Of a DNA stretch of 64,000 bases, positions 36,991 to 44,861 are shown one piece after another. The translations under genes were made by a program, and so were the position numbers. The number at the start of each line of letters is the position of its first letter. Position 1 is the stretch's first letter. Origin of the DNA: Aeromonas lusitana (GTDB taxonomy: Bacteria > Pseudomonadota > Gammaproteobacteria > Enterobacterales > Aeromonadaceae); contig NZ_PGCP01000014.1 of NCBI RefSeq assembly GCF_002812985.1, positions 62,001 through 126,000 on the forward strand, written 5' to 3'. The notes beneath the pieces are model-generated. The model was not told the origin of the DNA. It did no database searches and was given only the letters and a program-made list of their open reading frames with translations.

Positions 36991-38205
36991 CTAGAAGCGG
37001 GTGTTGTAGTTGACGGCGAAGAAGTAGAGTGCCGGGGTGGGGTAGTGGCCGGAGAGCGCCCCCTCATTGACGCTGGCACTCTCCACATGGACGTACTCGA
37101 ACCCGGCCCCCAGGGTGTCCTGGGCAGTGAAGGCGTAGGTGGCACCCGTACCCAGGCGCAGGGCCGCGCCGCTTGGCACCGTCAGGGCCGTGTTGTTCTG
37201 ATCCCGATAGGCGCTGCTGTCGTAAGCCAGGCCGCCGTTCAGGGTCCAGCGGGGGGTCAGCTTATGCTGCAGCCCGGCGGCCAGGTGATAGGTGTCCTGA
37301 TAGAGGATCGTCTCCGCCAGGGATCGCTCAAAAACGGTGACCTGGTTGTCGTTGTAGTGGCTCCAGTCCTGCCAGCCGAGGTTGCCCATGACAGCCCAGT
37401 CGGTGGCGAATTCGTGATAGCCACTCAGCATCAGCTGCTGCGGGCTGTTGACCAGGGTCGCGACCGGGATGGTGGCCTTGATGGCGGGCATGTTGGGCCG
37501 CTGGAAGCTTACCTCGCGATCGATGTCGAAGTGATACTGCATCTCGCTGCTGTAGCCCAACCCGAAGCGGGTACCCGCGTTGAGTTCATAGAGGATCCCC
37601 AGCTTGGCGTTGAAGGCCCAGTCGGTGTCATCTTGCTTCTGCACTCCCTGATCGGGTTCACGGGTGAGGGAAAACAGGCCGTAGTTGATGCCAAGGCCGG
37701 CGCCGAGTGACCAGTGCTTATCGATGCGGTAGGCCAGGGACGGTTGCAGGGTCAGGCCTATCAGGGTCGCCTCTTTCACCAGCTGCTTGCCCGCCCAGTC
37801 GCCGTAATCCAGCCCCAGACCGAAGTTGCCATAGCTCGCAATGCCCGCTGACCAGTGTTCATCAATCTGCTGGCTGTAGTAGAGGGAGGCGGCGGGGAAC
37901 CAGCCGATGACGGTGTCTATGTCTTCCTGCGCCGGATCGGTGAGATCGTAGGGCGCATCCCCGTACAGCATCTGGCCGGCCACGGTCAGGTTGCTGCCCT
38001 CAAGGTGGCTCAAGCCCGCCGGGTTCATGAACTGCACGGTCGCATCCTGGGCCCTGGCCGCCATGCCGGCGGTGGCGAGGCCGAGATCATTGGTGCCCGT
38101 CTCATAGAGATACAGACCGGCGGTCTGGCCCTGACTCGTCAACAGCATTCCCAATGGCAACAGCCATAGGCTCATGACCTTCTTGCTTGTATTTATCCTT
38201 CTCAT
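36991..38205 (-). CDS. FadL/OmpP1-type outer-membrane porin
   Basis: The 404-aa beta-barrel precursor has a basic N-terminus and signal segment ([20 protein letters not shown]), then the FadL hallmark [32 protein letters not shown]. Alternating aromatic beta strands follow, ending in [11 protein letters not shown] with the terminal phenylalanine required for barrel assembly. FadL proteins carry long-chain fatty acids or other hydrophobic compounds across the outer membrane. The start is set at 38205, where a basic leader precedes the signal; ATG 38175 is also possible. Confidence 0.9.
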   Translation of the reverse strand: MRRINTSKKVMSLWLLPLGMLLTSQGQTAGLYLYETGTNDLGLATAGMAARAQDATVQFMNPAGLSHLEGSNLTVAGQMLYGDAPYDLTDPAQEDIDTVIGWFPAASLYYSQQIDEHWSAGIASYGNFGLGLDYGDWAGKQLVKEATLIGLTLQPSLAYRIDKHWSLGAGLGINYGLFSLTREPDQGVQKQDDTDWAFNAKLGILYELNAGTRFGLGYSSEMQYHFDIDREVSFQRPNMPAIKATIPVATLVNSPQQLMLSGYHEFATDWAVMGNLGWQDWSHYNDNQVTVFERSLAETILYQDTYHLAAGLQHKLTPRWTLNGGLAYDSSAYRDQNNTALTVPSGAALRLGTGATYAFTAQDTLGAGFEYVHVESASVNEGALSGHYPTPALYFFAVNYNTRF

Positions 38206-38432
38206 CCCTGTCGTGCTCCTGCGTAGAACCTGGCCCGATGCTCTGGATAAGCATCCATGACAGGGGGAGTATAGATAGCGCCGAAGAGACAGGTTTGCTC
38301 CCATCTACTGCCCGGTGCCAGACTCACCATTCCACCTATACGGGGGGATGGGCTTATGCTTTCCACATTCCCTTGTTACCATGCCGGCCAAAGCACCCCC
38401 GGCGCCAGACTCACAACCCCACAGGAGCCCCT

Positions 38433-38750
38433 ATGATCCTCTCAACCACCCCCACCCTGGAAGGCAAGACCATTCGTGAATACCGCGGCATCGTCGTGGG
38501 CGAGGCCATCCTCGGCGCCAACGTGTTCAAGGACCTGTTTGCCGGCATTCGCGACATCATCGGCGGCCGCTCCGGCGCCTATGAGAAGGAACTGGCCCGC
38601 GCCCGGGAGATTGCCTTCGAGGAGCTCAAGGAGCGGGCCCAGGCCCTCGGTGCCAACGCCGTGGTCGGCATCGACATGGACTACGAAGTCGTGGGCCAGA
38701 ACGGCAGCATGCTGATGGTCAGCATCAGCGGCACCGCCGTGGTGATCTGA
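38433..38750 (+). CDS. YbjQ-family (heavy-metal-binding domain) protein
   Basis: The 105-aa protein has the UPF0145 signatures [40 protein letters not shown] and [14 protein letters not shown]. Members form pentameric YbjQ-like folds. The metal-binding name comes from family annotation and no metal site is obvious. AGGAG precedes ATG 38433. It diverges from the FadL gene, and a terminator follows. Confidence 0.92.
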   Translation: MILSTTPTLEGKTIREYRGIVVGEAILGANVFKDLFAGIRDIIGGRSGAYEKELARAREIAFEELKERAQALGANAVVGIDMDYEVVGQNGSMLMVSISGTAVVI

Positions 38751-38785
38751 ATCCCCTTGCCGCCAGCGGGCGGCATGCCAGTCCA

Positions 38786-38815
38786 AAGAGCCGATCCCGG
38801 GATCGGCTTTCTTAT
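38786..38815 (+). terminator. Terminator of the ybjQ-like gene
   Basis: GCCGATC and GATCGGC pair around CCGG, followed by TTTCTTATT. Confidence 0.78.
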
Positions 38816-38968
38816 TGGCCGTGGTTCAGGAGAAGGCTGGCAAGGGCGCCGACATCCTCAGCAGAGTCGCCAAAACCGGGCTCCGGAGCCTTACCACTGC
38901 ATTGAGAGGCCCTTTTCCACCGCCCTTGGGCCGGTTTTCTGTTCATTTATATTGATTGAAATATGACT

Positions 38969-39002
38969 GTTGTTTGATTTTTCTAAACAATAATGGGCCC
39001 TG
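38969..39002 (+). repeat. Flanking repeat, copy 1 (right side of copy pair at 43599)
   Basis: These 34 bases match 43599-43632 at 29 positions, in the same orientation and without gaps. Each copy contains TTGTTT-N9-AAACAA, an inverted repeat. The pair brackets the ahl toxin operon and the patatin gene. Confidence 0.65.
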
Positions 39003-39113
39003 TCATGACTACCCAGCCCCTTGTCGGGGCGCCAAGGGATGGCTTGAGATTAGACTCGGCTACGGGCTTCCAGGCTCGGCGGCGACGGGAGCGAGCGCCC
39101 GCGACAGCACAAT

Positions 39114-39147
39114 GAAAAAGGAGAGGCCATGGCCTCTCCTTTTTTGT
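39114..39147 (-). terminator. Terminator of the ahl toxin operon
   Basis: GGAGAGGCCATGGCCTCTCC (39120-39139) is a perfect palindrome flanked by A- and T-runs. It lies just beyond the ahlC stop codon. Confidence 0.93.
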
Positions 39148-39157
39148 CTTCCGCCTG

Positions 39158-39958
39158 TCAGGAGGCATCAACCAGCAGGGTACGGACCTCGGTGAGGGCC
39201 GCGGTGAAGAAGAGCCGCGCCAGCTCCGGATCCCCTTGCCCGGCATCGCGCGCGACGTTGGCAATGTCGCCGCCGAGCAGGGTGATGGTATTGCCGACCT
39301 TGCTCACCCGATCGATGAGGGAGCCAAATTGCTGGGAAAATGCCGTCGTTTGGCCGAGGAAGCCTTGCTGACGCTGGATCTGGCCCTCGATCTGGTTCAC
39401 CTGTCCCTCCAGACTGCTCACCTTGTTCTGGGTTTGCGTCAGGGTGACGGCGAGCGCGATCAGGCCCGGCAGCCCCAGCAATCCCAGTCCCAACAGGTAG
39501 AGTTTTCTCTTGTTGAGGGAGTCCAGCTCCTGACGGGCCCCGGCCAGGTTGGATTGCAGCCCGGCGATGGTGGCTTGCAGCTCCACGCCGATCCGCTGCA
39601 ACGCTATGTTGTCTTGCACTATGCGATCGTTGGCGGTCTGGCTGGCGGTCAGGGTCTGGGCGGTCAGCGCCTGGATGGGGGTGATCTCCTGCTGGACCAG
39701 ATCGACAAACGCCTTAAGCGCTTGCGGGTTGAAGGGACCGGTATTGGCCAGCTGCTGCACCAGTTGCGCCTCTAGGCGCACAGCAAACGCGAGCACCTGT
39801 TGCTGCATGGTCTGCACTTGCGGCAACAGCGCCGCGACGACCTCACCGACATTTTGTTGGATGTTGACGGCGTTTTGCGGCAGGCCGGTGAAGGACTGAA
39901 TGGTCGCTTCGGCCTGCAACATGTTGGCGATGGATTGGGAAAGAATACCGTTGCTCAT
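39158..39958 (-). CDS. ahlC: Tripartite alpha-pore-forming toxin component AhlC-like
   Basis: The 266-aa product is almost all helical, with Q- and N-rich heptad-like stretches. One short hydrophobic stretch at residues 153-172 (KLYLLGLGLLGLPGLIALAV) fits a head hairpin tip. No signal peptide is seen, as expected for ClyA-family toxins. It is the third and shortest gene of an operon matching the A. hydrophila AhlA-AhlB-AhlC toxin. There AhlC binds membranes first and recruits the others. Assignment of A, B and C rests on length and on the type of head segment. A good ribosome-binding site (GAGGAG) and a strong terminator frame it. Confidence 0.85.
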   Translation of the reverse strand: MSNGILSQSIANMLQAEATIQSFTGLPQNAVNIQQNVGEVVAALLPQVQTMQQQVLAFAVRLEAQLVQQLANTGPFNPQALKAFVDLVQQEITPIQALTAQTLTASQTANDRIVQDNIALQRIGVELQATIAGLQSNLAGARQELDSLNKRKLYLLGLGLLGLPGLIALAVTLTQTQNKVSSLEGQVNQIEGQIQRQQGFLGQTTAFSQQFGSLIDRVSKVGNTITLLGGDIANVARDAGQGDPELARLFFTAALTEVRTLLVDAS

Positions 39959-40003
39959 AGGGTCTCCTCATGGCAGAGGGCGGCCTGGCCGCCCTCCCGT
40001 GGT

Positions 40004-41083
40004 TTAGGCGGCCAGGCGCGCAACGAAGTTGGCGATGGTGTCGGTCTGCGGCACTTGCAGCGGGCTCACGCCGGCCATCTGGGCCTTGATGGTGGTCACG
40101 TCGGTGAGCACCGTCTTGACCGTGGTGTCGGCGGCGGTCAGCCAGAGTTGGCGGATGTCGTCGCCACTGGTGATCCCCTTGTCCAGATCGGTGATCAGGC
40201 TGCCCAGATCGGAGGTGAGGGAATCCCAGGCATTGCTCATCTGGGTGGCCGCGGTGACGGCGTTTTGCGCCTGTACTTGCAACCCCTTGTAACCGTTGCC
40301 TATCTGAGTGGCGAGCAGCACTTCGCTGTTGAGGTTACTGCGTTTTTGGTACAGATCCTGGCGAGCACCGAGGGAGTTGTGCAGCACTATGGCCCCGGCC
40401 GTGATGCCGCCAGCGCCGGCGACCATCATGGCGACTCCGCCGATGACGACCGGGGTCGAGGTACCGGCGGTCACGAAGTCGGCCACGGCGCCGATGGCGG
40501 TGACGAAGGCGCCGCCAATCACCAGCAATCCCCCGGCGACGATACCGGCGATGGCGCCGTCGATGGCCGCGTTCACCTTGTCGATGTCGCCGTTGAGCTG
40601 GGCGAGCACCCCGTTATCCCCCTGCACCTTGCTGTTGAGGTTCACCACTATCCCCTGGAAGTTGCTGGAGTCTGTGATGAGGTTGTTGTTGAGATTGACG
40701 ATCACCAATCGGGTGTCGGAGGAGAGATGTTGATATTCGACGGCCTGCTCCTTGATGACGCTCAGTTGCCTGAGCCACTGCGCCTTGGTTGAGCCGGGCG
40801 GCAGCACGGCGGGAATGGCGTTTTGCAGGGCAAAGTAGTTCGAGATGTTGCTGATGTTGGTGATGATCTGCGGCTGGACGGTATTGAGATAGAGGTCCGC
40901 GTGCCCCTTCGCGAGATCGAGCCCCTGGTTGATCTGGGTCTGGTTGTCCTTGAGGTTCGGGAACTGGCTGAAGTCCACCGGTACCTGCTGCTTGACGCTG
41001 TTGCAGTAGGTCTGAATCTGCATGGCCTGGGAAGCCTGGTTGGCCATGCCCTGATCCATGGTGATGGTTGTTGCGTTAGTCAT
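40004..41083 (-). CDS. ahlB: Tripartite alpha-pore-forming toxin component AhlB-like
   Basis: The 359-aa helical protein has a long hydrophobic head at residues 173-234 (AIDGAIAGIVAGGLLVIGGA, then PVVIGGVAMMVAGAGGITAG). This can unfold into two membrane-spanning helices. The pattern is that of the AhlB/NheA-HblL1-like pore-forming subunit of ClyA-family toxins. The helical tail bundle occupies the rest. It has no cleavable signal peptide. It is the middle gene of the operon, with AAGGA before the ATG, 24 bases after ahlA and 45 before ahlC. Confidence 0.87.
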   Translation of the reverse strand: MTNATTITMDQGMANQASQAMQIQTYCNSVKQQVPVDFSQFPNLKDNQTQINQGLDLAKGHADLYLNTVQPQIITNISNISNYFALQNAIPAVLPPGSTKAQWLRQLSVIKEQAVEYQHLSSDTRLVIVNLNNNLITDSSNFQGIVVNLNSKVQGDNGVLAQLNGDIDKVNAAIDGAIAGIVAGGLLVIGGAFVTAIGAVADFVTAGTSTPVVIGGVAMMVAGAGGITAGAIVLHNSLGARQDLYQKRSNLNSEVLLATQIGNGYKGLQVQAQNAVTAATQMSNAWDSLTSDLGSLITDLDKGITSGDDIRQLWLTAADTTVKTVLTDVTTIKAQMAGVSPLQVPQTDTIANFVARLAA

Positions 41084-41107
41084 TGCGCGTGTCCTTGCGT
41101 GGTGGGT

Positions 41108-42226
41108 TTAAGCGTCTGGCAGGGTGCCGTTGCCGGCGTAGGCTGCCTTGATGTCGTCAACCTGGCCCGAGAGCAGCTGCCAGGACTGGGTGTTGAACAT
41201 GACGGTGCGCCGCAGCTGCCGCACGTCGTCGGGACTGTTGAGATCGGCGACTACGGGAGCGGCCTTTTGATAGGCATCGGCCACCTTCTGCCAGCCGACG
41301 GGCAACTGGGTGATGGTGTCGGCAATGCGGCTGTAGGTGTCGACAAACAGCTGGTTTTGCGCCTGTACCGACTTGGCCACTGTCAGCATGCTATTGGTGG
41401 CCGCCAATGCCTGGTAGGCCTGGGCCAGCTTGTCGGTGTTGGTCTTGAGTTCCCGGGCCGCGAGGCTTGAGCCTGCGATGCCTGATGAGATCGCCTTGAG
41501 GCCCGAGATCATGTACTGGGTCTGCTGATCGGTCTCTTTGGCGATCGCCTGCTGACTGGCCGGTTTAGCCTCCTTGTCAGCGGGCTTCTCTCCCAGCGTC
41601 AGGGAGGTGACGACGGCCCGCCCCAGTTGGTTGACCCCTTCACCGGCCTTGCCCCCCTCATCAACGATCGCCTGGATATTGGCGGCGATGGCCTGGTTGA
41701 GATCGTCAATGGTCTGGGCCTGGCGCTTGGCGTCGGCCATCAGATCCTGCTCGAGCTGGGTGATCACACCGTTGAACTGCGCCATCAAGGGGCGCAGGGA
41801 GCTCCAGGCCACCTGTACTCGCGTATTGAGTGCCTGGGCATTGAGCTGGTAGCTCTGGGCCTGATCGCACAGCGATGCCAGCTGCTCGGCCAGCCGGGCT
41901 CGGCCCGCGAGCACGGCGGCGTCGTCATCCTGGCCAAGCAGGCGGTTGAAGGCGGCGATCAGGGCGTAGAAGTTGGAGCCATTGCTCAGCAGATGGATAA
42001 GACCGGACAGGTTTGTTCTCTGGTAATAACGCGCCTGGTTCATCATCTGGGCTTGGTAGGCTTCGATTTTTACCGCGAGGGTGGAATCGATCTCGCTGTT
42101 GGCCAATGACTGCTGTATGAGCAACAGGTTCGCATAGGTCTGGTTGAGCAGGGCGGGTGAGGTCGTCGACAGATAGGCTGCCAGCAGCCCTTGATCCCCA
42201 AGATCCAGTGTGGCGATCGTGGTCAT
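41108..42226 (-). CDS. ahlA: Tripartite alpha-pore-forming toxin component AhlA-like
   Basis: The 372-aa helical protein is related in architecture to its two neighbours. Its head region (about residues 180-255, QAIVDEGGKAGEGVNQLGRA to ISSGIAGSSLAAREL) is amphipathic and charged rather than strongly hydrophobic. This fits the AhlA subunit, which gives the pore its hydrophilic lining. There is no signal peptide. GGAGG precedes the ATG. A 33-codon upstream ORF overlaps its start by ATGA. Confidence 0.85.
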   Translation of the reverse strand: MTTIATLDLGDQGLLAAYLSTTSPALLNQTYANLLLIQQSLANSEIDSTLAVKIEAYQAQMMNQARYYQRTNLSGLIHLLSNGSNFYALIAAFNRLLGQDDDAAVLAGRARLAEQLASLCDQAQSYQLNAQALNTRVQVAWSSLRPLMAQFNGVITQLEQDLMADAKRQAQTIDDLNQAIAANIQAIVDEGGKAGEGVNQLGRAVVTSLTLGEKPADKEAKPASQQAIAKETDQQTQYMISGLKAISSGIAGSSLAARELKTNTDKLAQAYQALAATNSMLTVAKSVQAQNQLFVDTYSRIADTITQLPVGWQKVADAYQKAAPVVADLNSPDDVRQLRRTVMFNTQSWQLLSGQVDDIKAAYAGNGTLPDA

Positions 42227-42324
42227 GATATGGCCTCCATCATGATGTAGGTGAGCTGGCTTGCGGGGGAAGGTCCCTGCATTGAGAGGGCGGGGTGAGG
42301 TAGTCGGGTGTCCTGCTGCATCAT
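42223..42324 (-). CDS. 33-codon leader ORF overlapping ahlA
   Basis: An ATG at 42324 with GAGGAG six bases upstream opens a frame of 33 codons (MMQQDTRLPHPALSMQGPSP...MMEAIS). It ends in TGA overlapping the ahlA ATG by ATGA. The ahlA ribosome-binding site lies inside its last codons. The strong start signal and stop-start overlap suggest real translation and coupling to ahlA. The peptide has no recognisable domain, no hydrophobic segment and several prolines. It may be a leader peptide or simply a coupling device. Confidence 0.55.
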   Translation of the reverse strand: MMQQDTRLPHPALSMQGPSPASQLTYIMMEAIS

Positions 42325-42628
42325 GCTGCTCTCCTCGTGACTAAGTGGGTTTGTCTCCGGCCTTGTGCCGAGACAGACTCACCCTAGGGAAAGGCAAAAC
42401 AGGTTGCAACTGACAACTTTGTCACTTGATGTTTGAGGCCGATCGGCTAGTAAGGGGGACTGGTTATGCAGCTTGTCCATGCGGTCACGGATTGGTGAAG
42501 ACGGGCAGGATCCAACCCGTCGGCTGCCAGCGGAGCCTGCTCGTCAAACACGCGCAGCCGTGATGTAACAGGACTTTATCGAGGCCATCTCATTGCCTGA
42601 AAACTCGCGCGCCTTGTCATCGGCCGGA
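42325..42628. other. Promoter region of the ahl operon
   Basis: About 300 bp between the leader ORF and the end of the patatin gene. It contains the 14-bp palindrome TGACAACTTTGTCA at 42411-42424 (arms TGACAA/TTGTCA) and the 8-bp palindrome GTTGCAAC at 42403-42410. Both are candidate operators for the toxin operon. No clear -10/-35 pair is evident. The remainder shows nothing recognisable. Confidence 0.5.
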
Positions 42629-43471
42629 TCAATTGAGCCTGACCACCTGATAACCCGCGCACTTGCCCATCAGATAGCCCACCTCCAGCTTGCTGAGGTT
42701 GCGGGTGAAGCGGGAGACCGGGAAATAGTCCGCCGGGGCGATCACCGCTATCTGGCAGTCATCCGGCGGATTGGCGATGAAATCGAGGGCCTCGTTGTAG
42801 CGGCGATCCCGCCGGGCCAGTGCCTTGGCCAGGGCGGGGCGGGCCTTGAGCAGGGTGCGGATCATCCAGGGGAAGGGCATGGGTTTGAGCCGATAACCCA
42901 GTGGCTCGGAGAGGATCACAGTGATCTGGCGAGCCCCGCGTCGGTAGGCCTCGATCACCGGGATGGAATCGGCCACCCCGCCATCCGTCATCGGGATGCC
43001 GGCCACCTGGGGGTAATCGCGCGAGACGAGGGGAATGGCACAGCTGGCGGGCAGCACCTCGTGCATGTTCTCCGGCTTGACCCTGATGTACTGTGCCCCG
43101 CCGGTCAGGGTATTGGTGACCACCGCATAGAAGGGAATGGCGCTGGCCCTGAGGGTGTGAAGATCGAGGGGATACTGGCGACAGCTGGTGCGCCAGAGCC
43201 AGTGAATATCCACCAGATTGCCTCCCTTGGCGAAGCGCAGCGGATCCATGAAGCGCGGCGAGCGGGCCAGCTTGGTCATGATGTCGTGGCTGCGCCCGTG
43301 CTGGCTGGCGAGATAGGCCAGCAAGTTGGTGGCACCGGCCGACACGCCGATGGCAAAGTCGAAGGGACGATAGTCATGCTCGATGAAGGCATCCAGCACA
43401 CCGCTGGCAAATATGCCGCGCATGGCGCCGCCTTCGACGACCAGTGCGTTGGGAGAGGGATTCTTGATCAT
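42629..43471 (-). CDS. Patatin-like phospholipase (YjjU type)
   Basis: The 280-aa protein has the patatin catalytic dyad: oxyanion motif EGGAMRG, nucleophile S44 in GVSAG and D163 in the MTDGGVADS motif. It has no signal peptide, so it would act in the cytosol on phospholipids or acylglycerols. The start at 43471 (MIKNPSPNALVVEGG) matches where patatin domains begin; the frame extends upstream without support. It lies upstream of the toxin operon on the same strand and shares the 34-bp flanking repeats with it. Confidence 0.88.
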   Translation of the reverse strand: MIKNPSPNALVVEGGAMRGIFASGVLDAFIEHDYRPFDFAIGVSAGATNLLAYLASQHGRSHDIMTKLARSPRFMDPLRFAKGGNLVDIHWLWRTSCRQYPLDLHTLRASAIPFYAVVTNTLTGGAQYIRVKPENMHEVLPASCAIPLVSRDYPQVAGIPMTDGGVADSIPVIEAYRRGARQITVILSEPLGYRLKPMPFPWMIRTLLKARPALAKALARRDRRYNEALDFIANPPDDCQIAVIAPADYFPVSRFTRNLSKLEVGYLMGKCAGYQVVRLN

Positions 43472-43598
43472 GAGGTTGGCCTCATCAGGGGGGCGGCAAT
43501 GGCGGTGCCGGGAAACCGGTCGCCAGCGGGGCTGACCGACGATGTGGCGCCATTCTAGGTCGCGTTTTTTGTTTAGAATATCTGACAATATCAAATCA

Positions 43599-43632
43599 GT
43601 TGTTTGGTTTTTTTAAACAAAAATCGGGCCTG
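43599..43632 (+). repeat. Flanking repeat, copy 2
   Basis: Matches 38969-39002 at 29 of 34 positions in direct orientation. It contains TTGTTT (43600-43605) and AAACAA (43615-43620). It sits between the divergent patatin and MccF-like genes, where it could also be an operator. Confidence 0.65.
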
Positions 43633-43748
43633 AAACGGCTTGTGAGGCGAGTCTGCCATGGCTTAGAATGGAACCTAATGGGTCTATCCGTCACCGGGCC
43701 CTGATGTCGCCGCGCCGCCGCGCTCCCTTATCCTAAAGCAGGTATCTC

Positions 43749-44756
43749 ATGGCATTGCTCAAGCCCGCCGGGTTGAAACCCGGTGACACCATAGGTTTTT
43801 TCTCCCCCTCCAGCGCGGCTACCGCCTGGGCGCCAAACCGGTTCGAGCGCGCCAAGGCGTATCTGGAGGACCGCGGTTTCAAACTCAAGGCCGGCAGCCT
43901 GACCGGCGCCCAGGATCACTGGCGATCCGGCTCCATCGCCGCGCGGGCCGAGGAGCTCAATGCCCTCATTCGCGATCCGCAAGTGCGCGCCATCATGTCG
44001 GTGATCGGCGGCAACAATTCCAACTCCCTGCTGCCCTATCTCGATTACGAGGCGCTGCAACGGGATCCCAAGATCCTCATCGGCTATTCGGACGTGACGG
44101 CCCTGCTGCTCGGCATCCATGCCAAGACGGGCCTGGTCACCTTCTATGGCCCGGCGCTGGTGGCCTCGTTTGGCGAGTTGCCGCCCCTGGTGGACGAGAC
44201 GCTGGCGAGTTTTAAGCAGATTTGTCTGGCCGGGGCCAAGGCACCTCATGTCTTGCCAACGCCAACCCACTGGAGTGAGGAGCGCCTCGATTGGGAACAC
44301 CAAACCCGGGCCAAGCAGTGCCAGCCCAACCGGTTGATCTCGGTGGGATCGGGCAAGGTACGGGGGCGGCTTATCGGCGGCAACCTCAACACCCTGTATG
44401 GGATCTGGGGCTCCCCCTATATGCCGCCCATCGAGGCAGGGGACATTCTGCTGCTGGAAGACAGCCTGCTGTCCGCCGAAACCCTTGAGCGATCCTTTGC
44501 CCACCTCAAGCTGTGCGGTGTGTTCGAGCGCATCGGTGGTCTCATCCTCGGTAAGCACGAGCTGTTCAATGCCCAGGGCAGCGGCAAGCGGCCACTGGAT
44601 ATCCTGCTGGAGGTGGTGGGGGAACCCGGCTTCCCTATCCTGGCGGAATACGACTGCGCCCACACTCACCCCATGCTGACCCTGCCACTCGGCATCCAGG
44701 CCGAGCTGGATCTCGATGGCCAGCACCTGACCCTGCTGGAGTCCTGGCTGCGTTAG
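43749..44756 (+). CDS. S66 serine peptidase, MccF/LD-carboxypeptidase family
   Basis: The 335-aa protein has the nucleophile S114 in IGYSDVTALL, E237 in LLEDSL and the histidine region CAHTHPM (H305/H307). Its IGGNNSNSLLPYLDYE and KTGLVTFYGPALVASFGE blocks are much closer to MccF, the microcin C7 self-immunity peptidase, than to LdcA. MccF cleaves the toxic amino-acyl-adenylate bond of processed microcin C, and LdcA trims murein tetrapeptides. No microcin genes are nearby, so it may be an orphan detoxifying enzyme. The start is at the first ATG; the upstream site is weak (AAGCAGG). Confidence 0.85.
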   Translation: MALLKPAGLKPGDTIGFFSPSSAATAWAPNRFERAKAYLEDRGFKLKAGSLTGAQDHWRSGSIAARAEELNALIRDPQVRAIMSVIGGNNSNSLLPYLDYEALQRDPKILIGYSDVTALLLGIHAKTGLVTFYGPALVASFGELPPLVDETLASFKQICLAGAKAPHVLPTPTHWSEERLDWEHQTRAKQCQPNRLISVGSGKVRGRLIGGNLNTLYGIWGSPYMPPIEAGDILLLEDSLLSAETLERSFAHLKLCGVFERIGGLILGKHELFNAQGSGKRPLDILLEVVGEPGFPILAEYDCAHTHPMLTLPLGIQAELDLDGQHLTLLESWLR

Positions 44757-44781
44757 CCGGGGCTAGGAGATAAGGGGGAAT

Positions 44782-44809
44782 AAAAAGAGGCCGCAATTGC
44801 GGCCTTTTT
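44782..44809 (+). terminator. Bidirectional terminator
   Basis: AAAAAGAGGCCGCA and TTGCGGCCTTTTT pair across an AA/TT centre between the MccF-like gene and the convergent sulfatase gene. Confidence 0.92.
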
Positions 44810-44861
44810 CAGGTGATGACGAGAGGATGAGCCTCTCGTCACTGTTATGGTTTCACTGTCT

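Larger units (their letters stand above)
38751..39157. other. Intergenic region downstream of the ahl operon
   Basis: About 400 bp with no gene. It contains the ybjQ terminator (stem at 38790-38806), one copy of the 34-bp repeat shared with 43599-43632, an AT-rich segment near 38940-38990, a GC-rich segment at about 39050-39110, and the terminator of the toxin operon. Confidence 0.7.
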
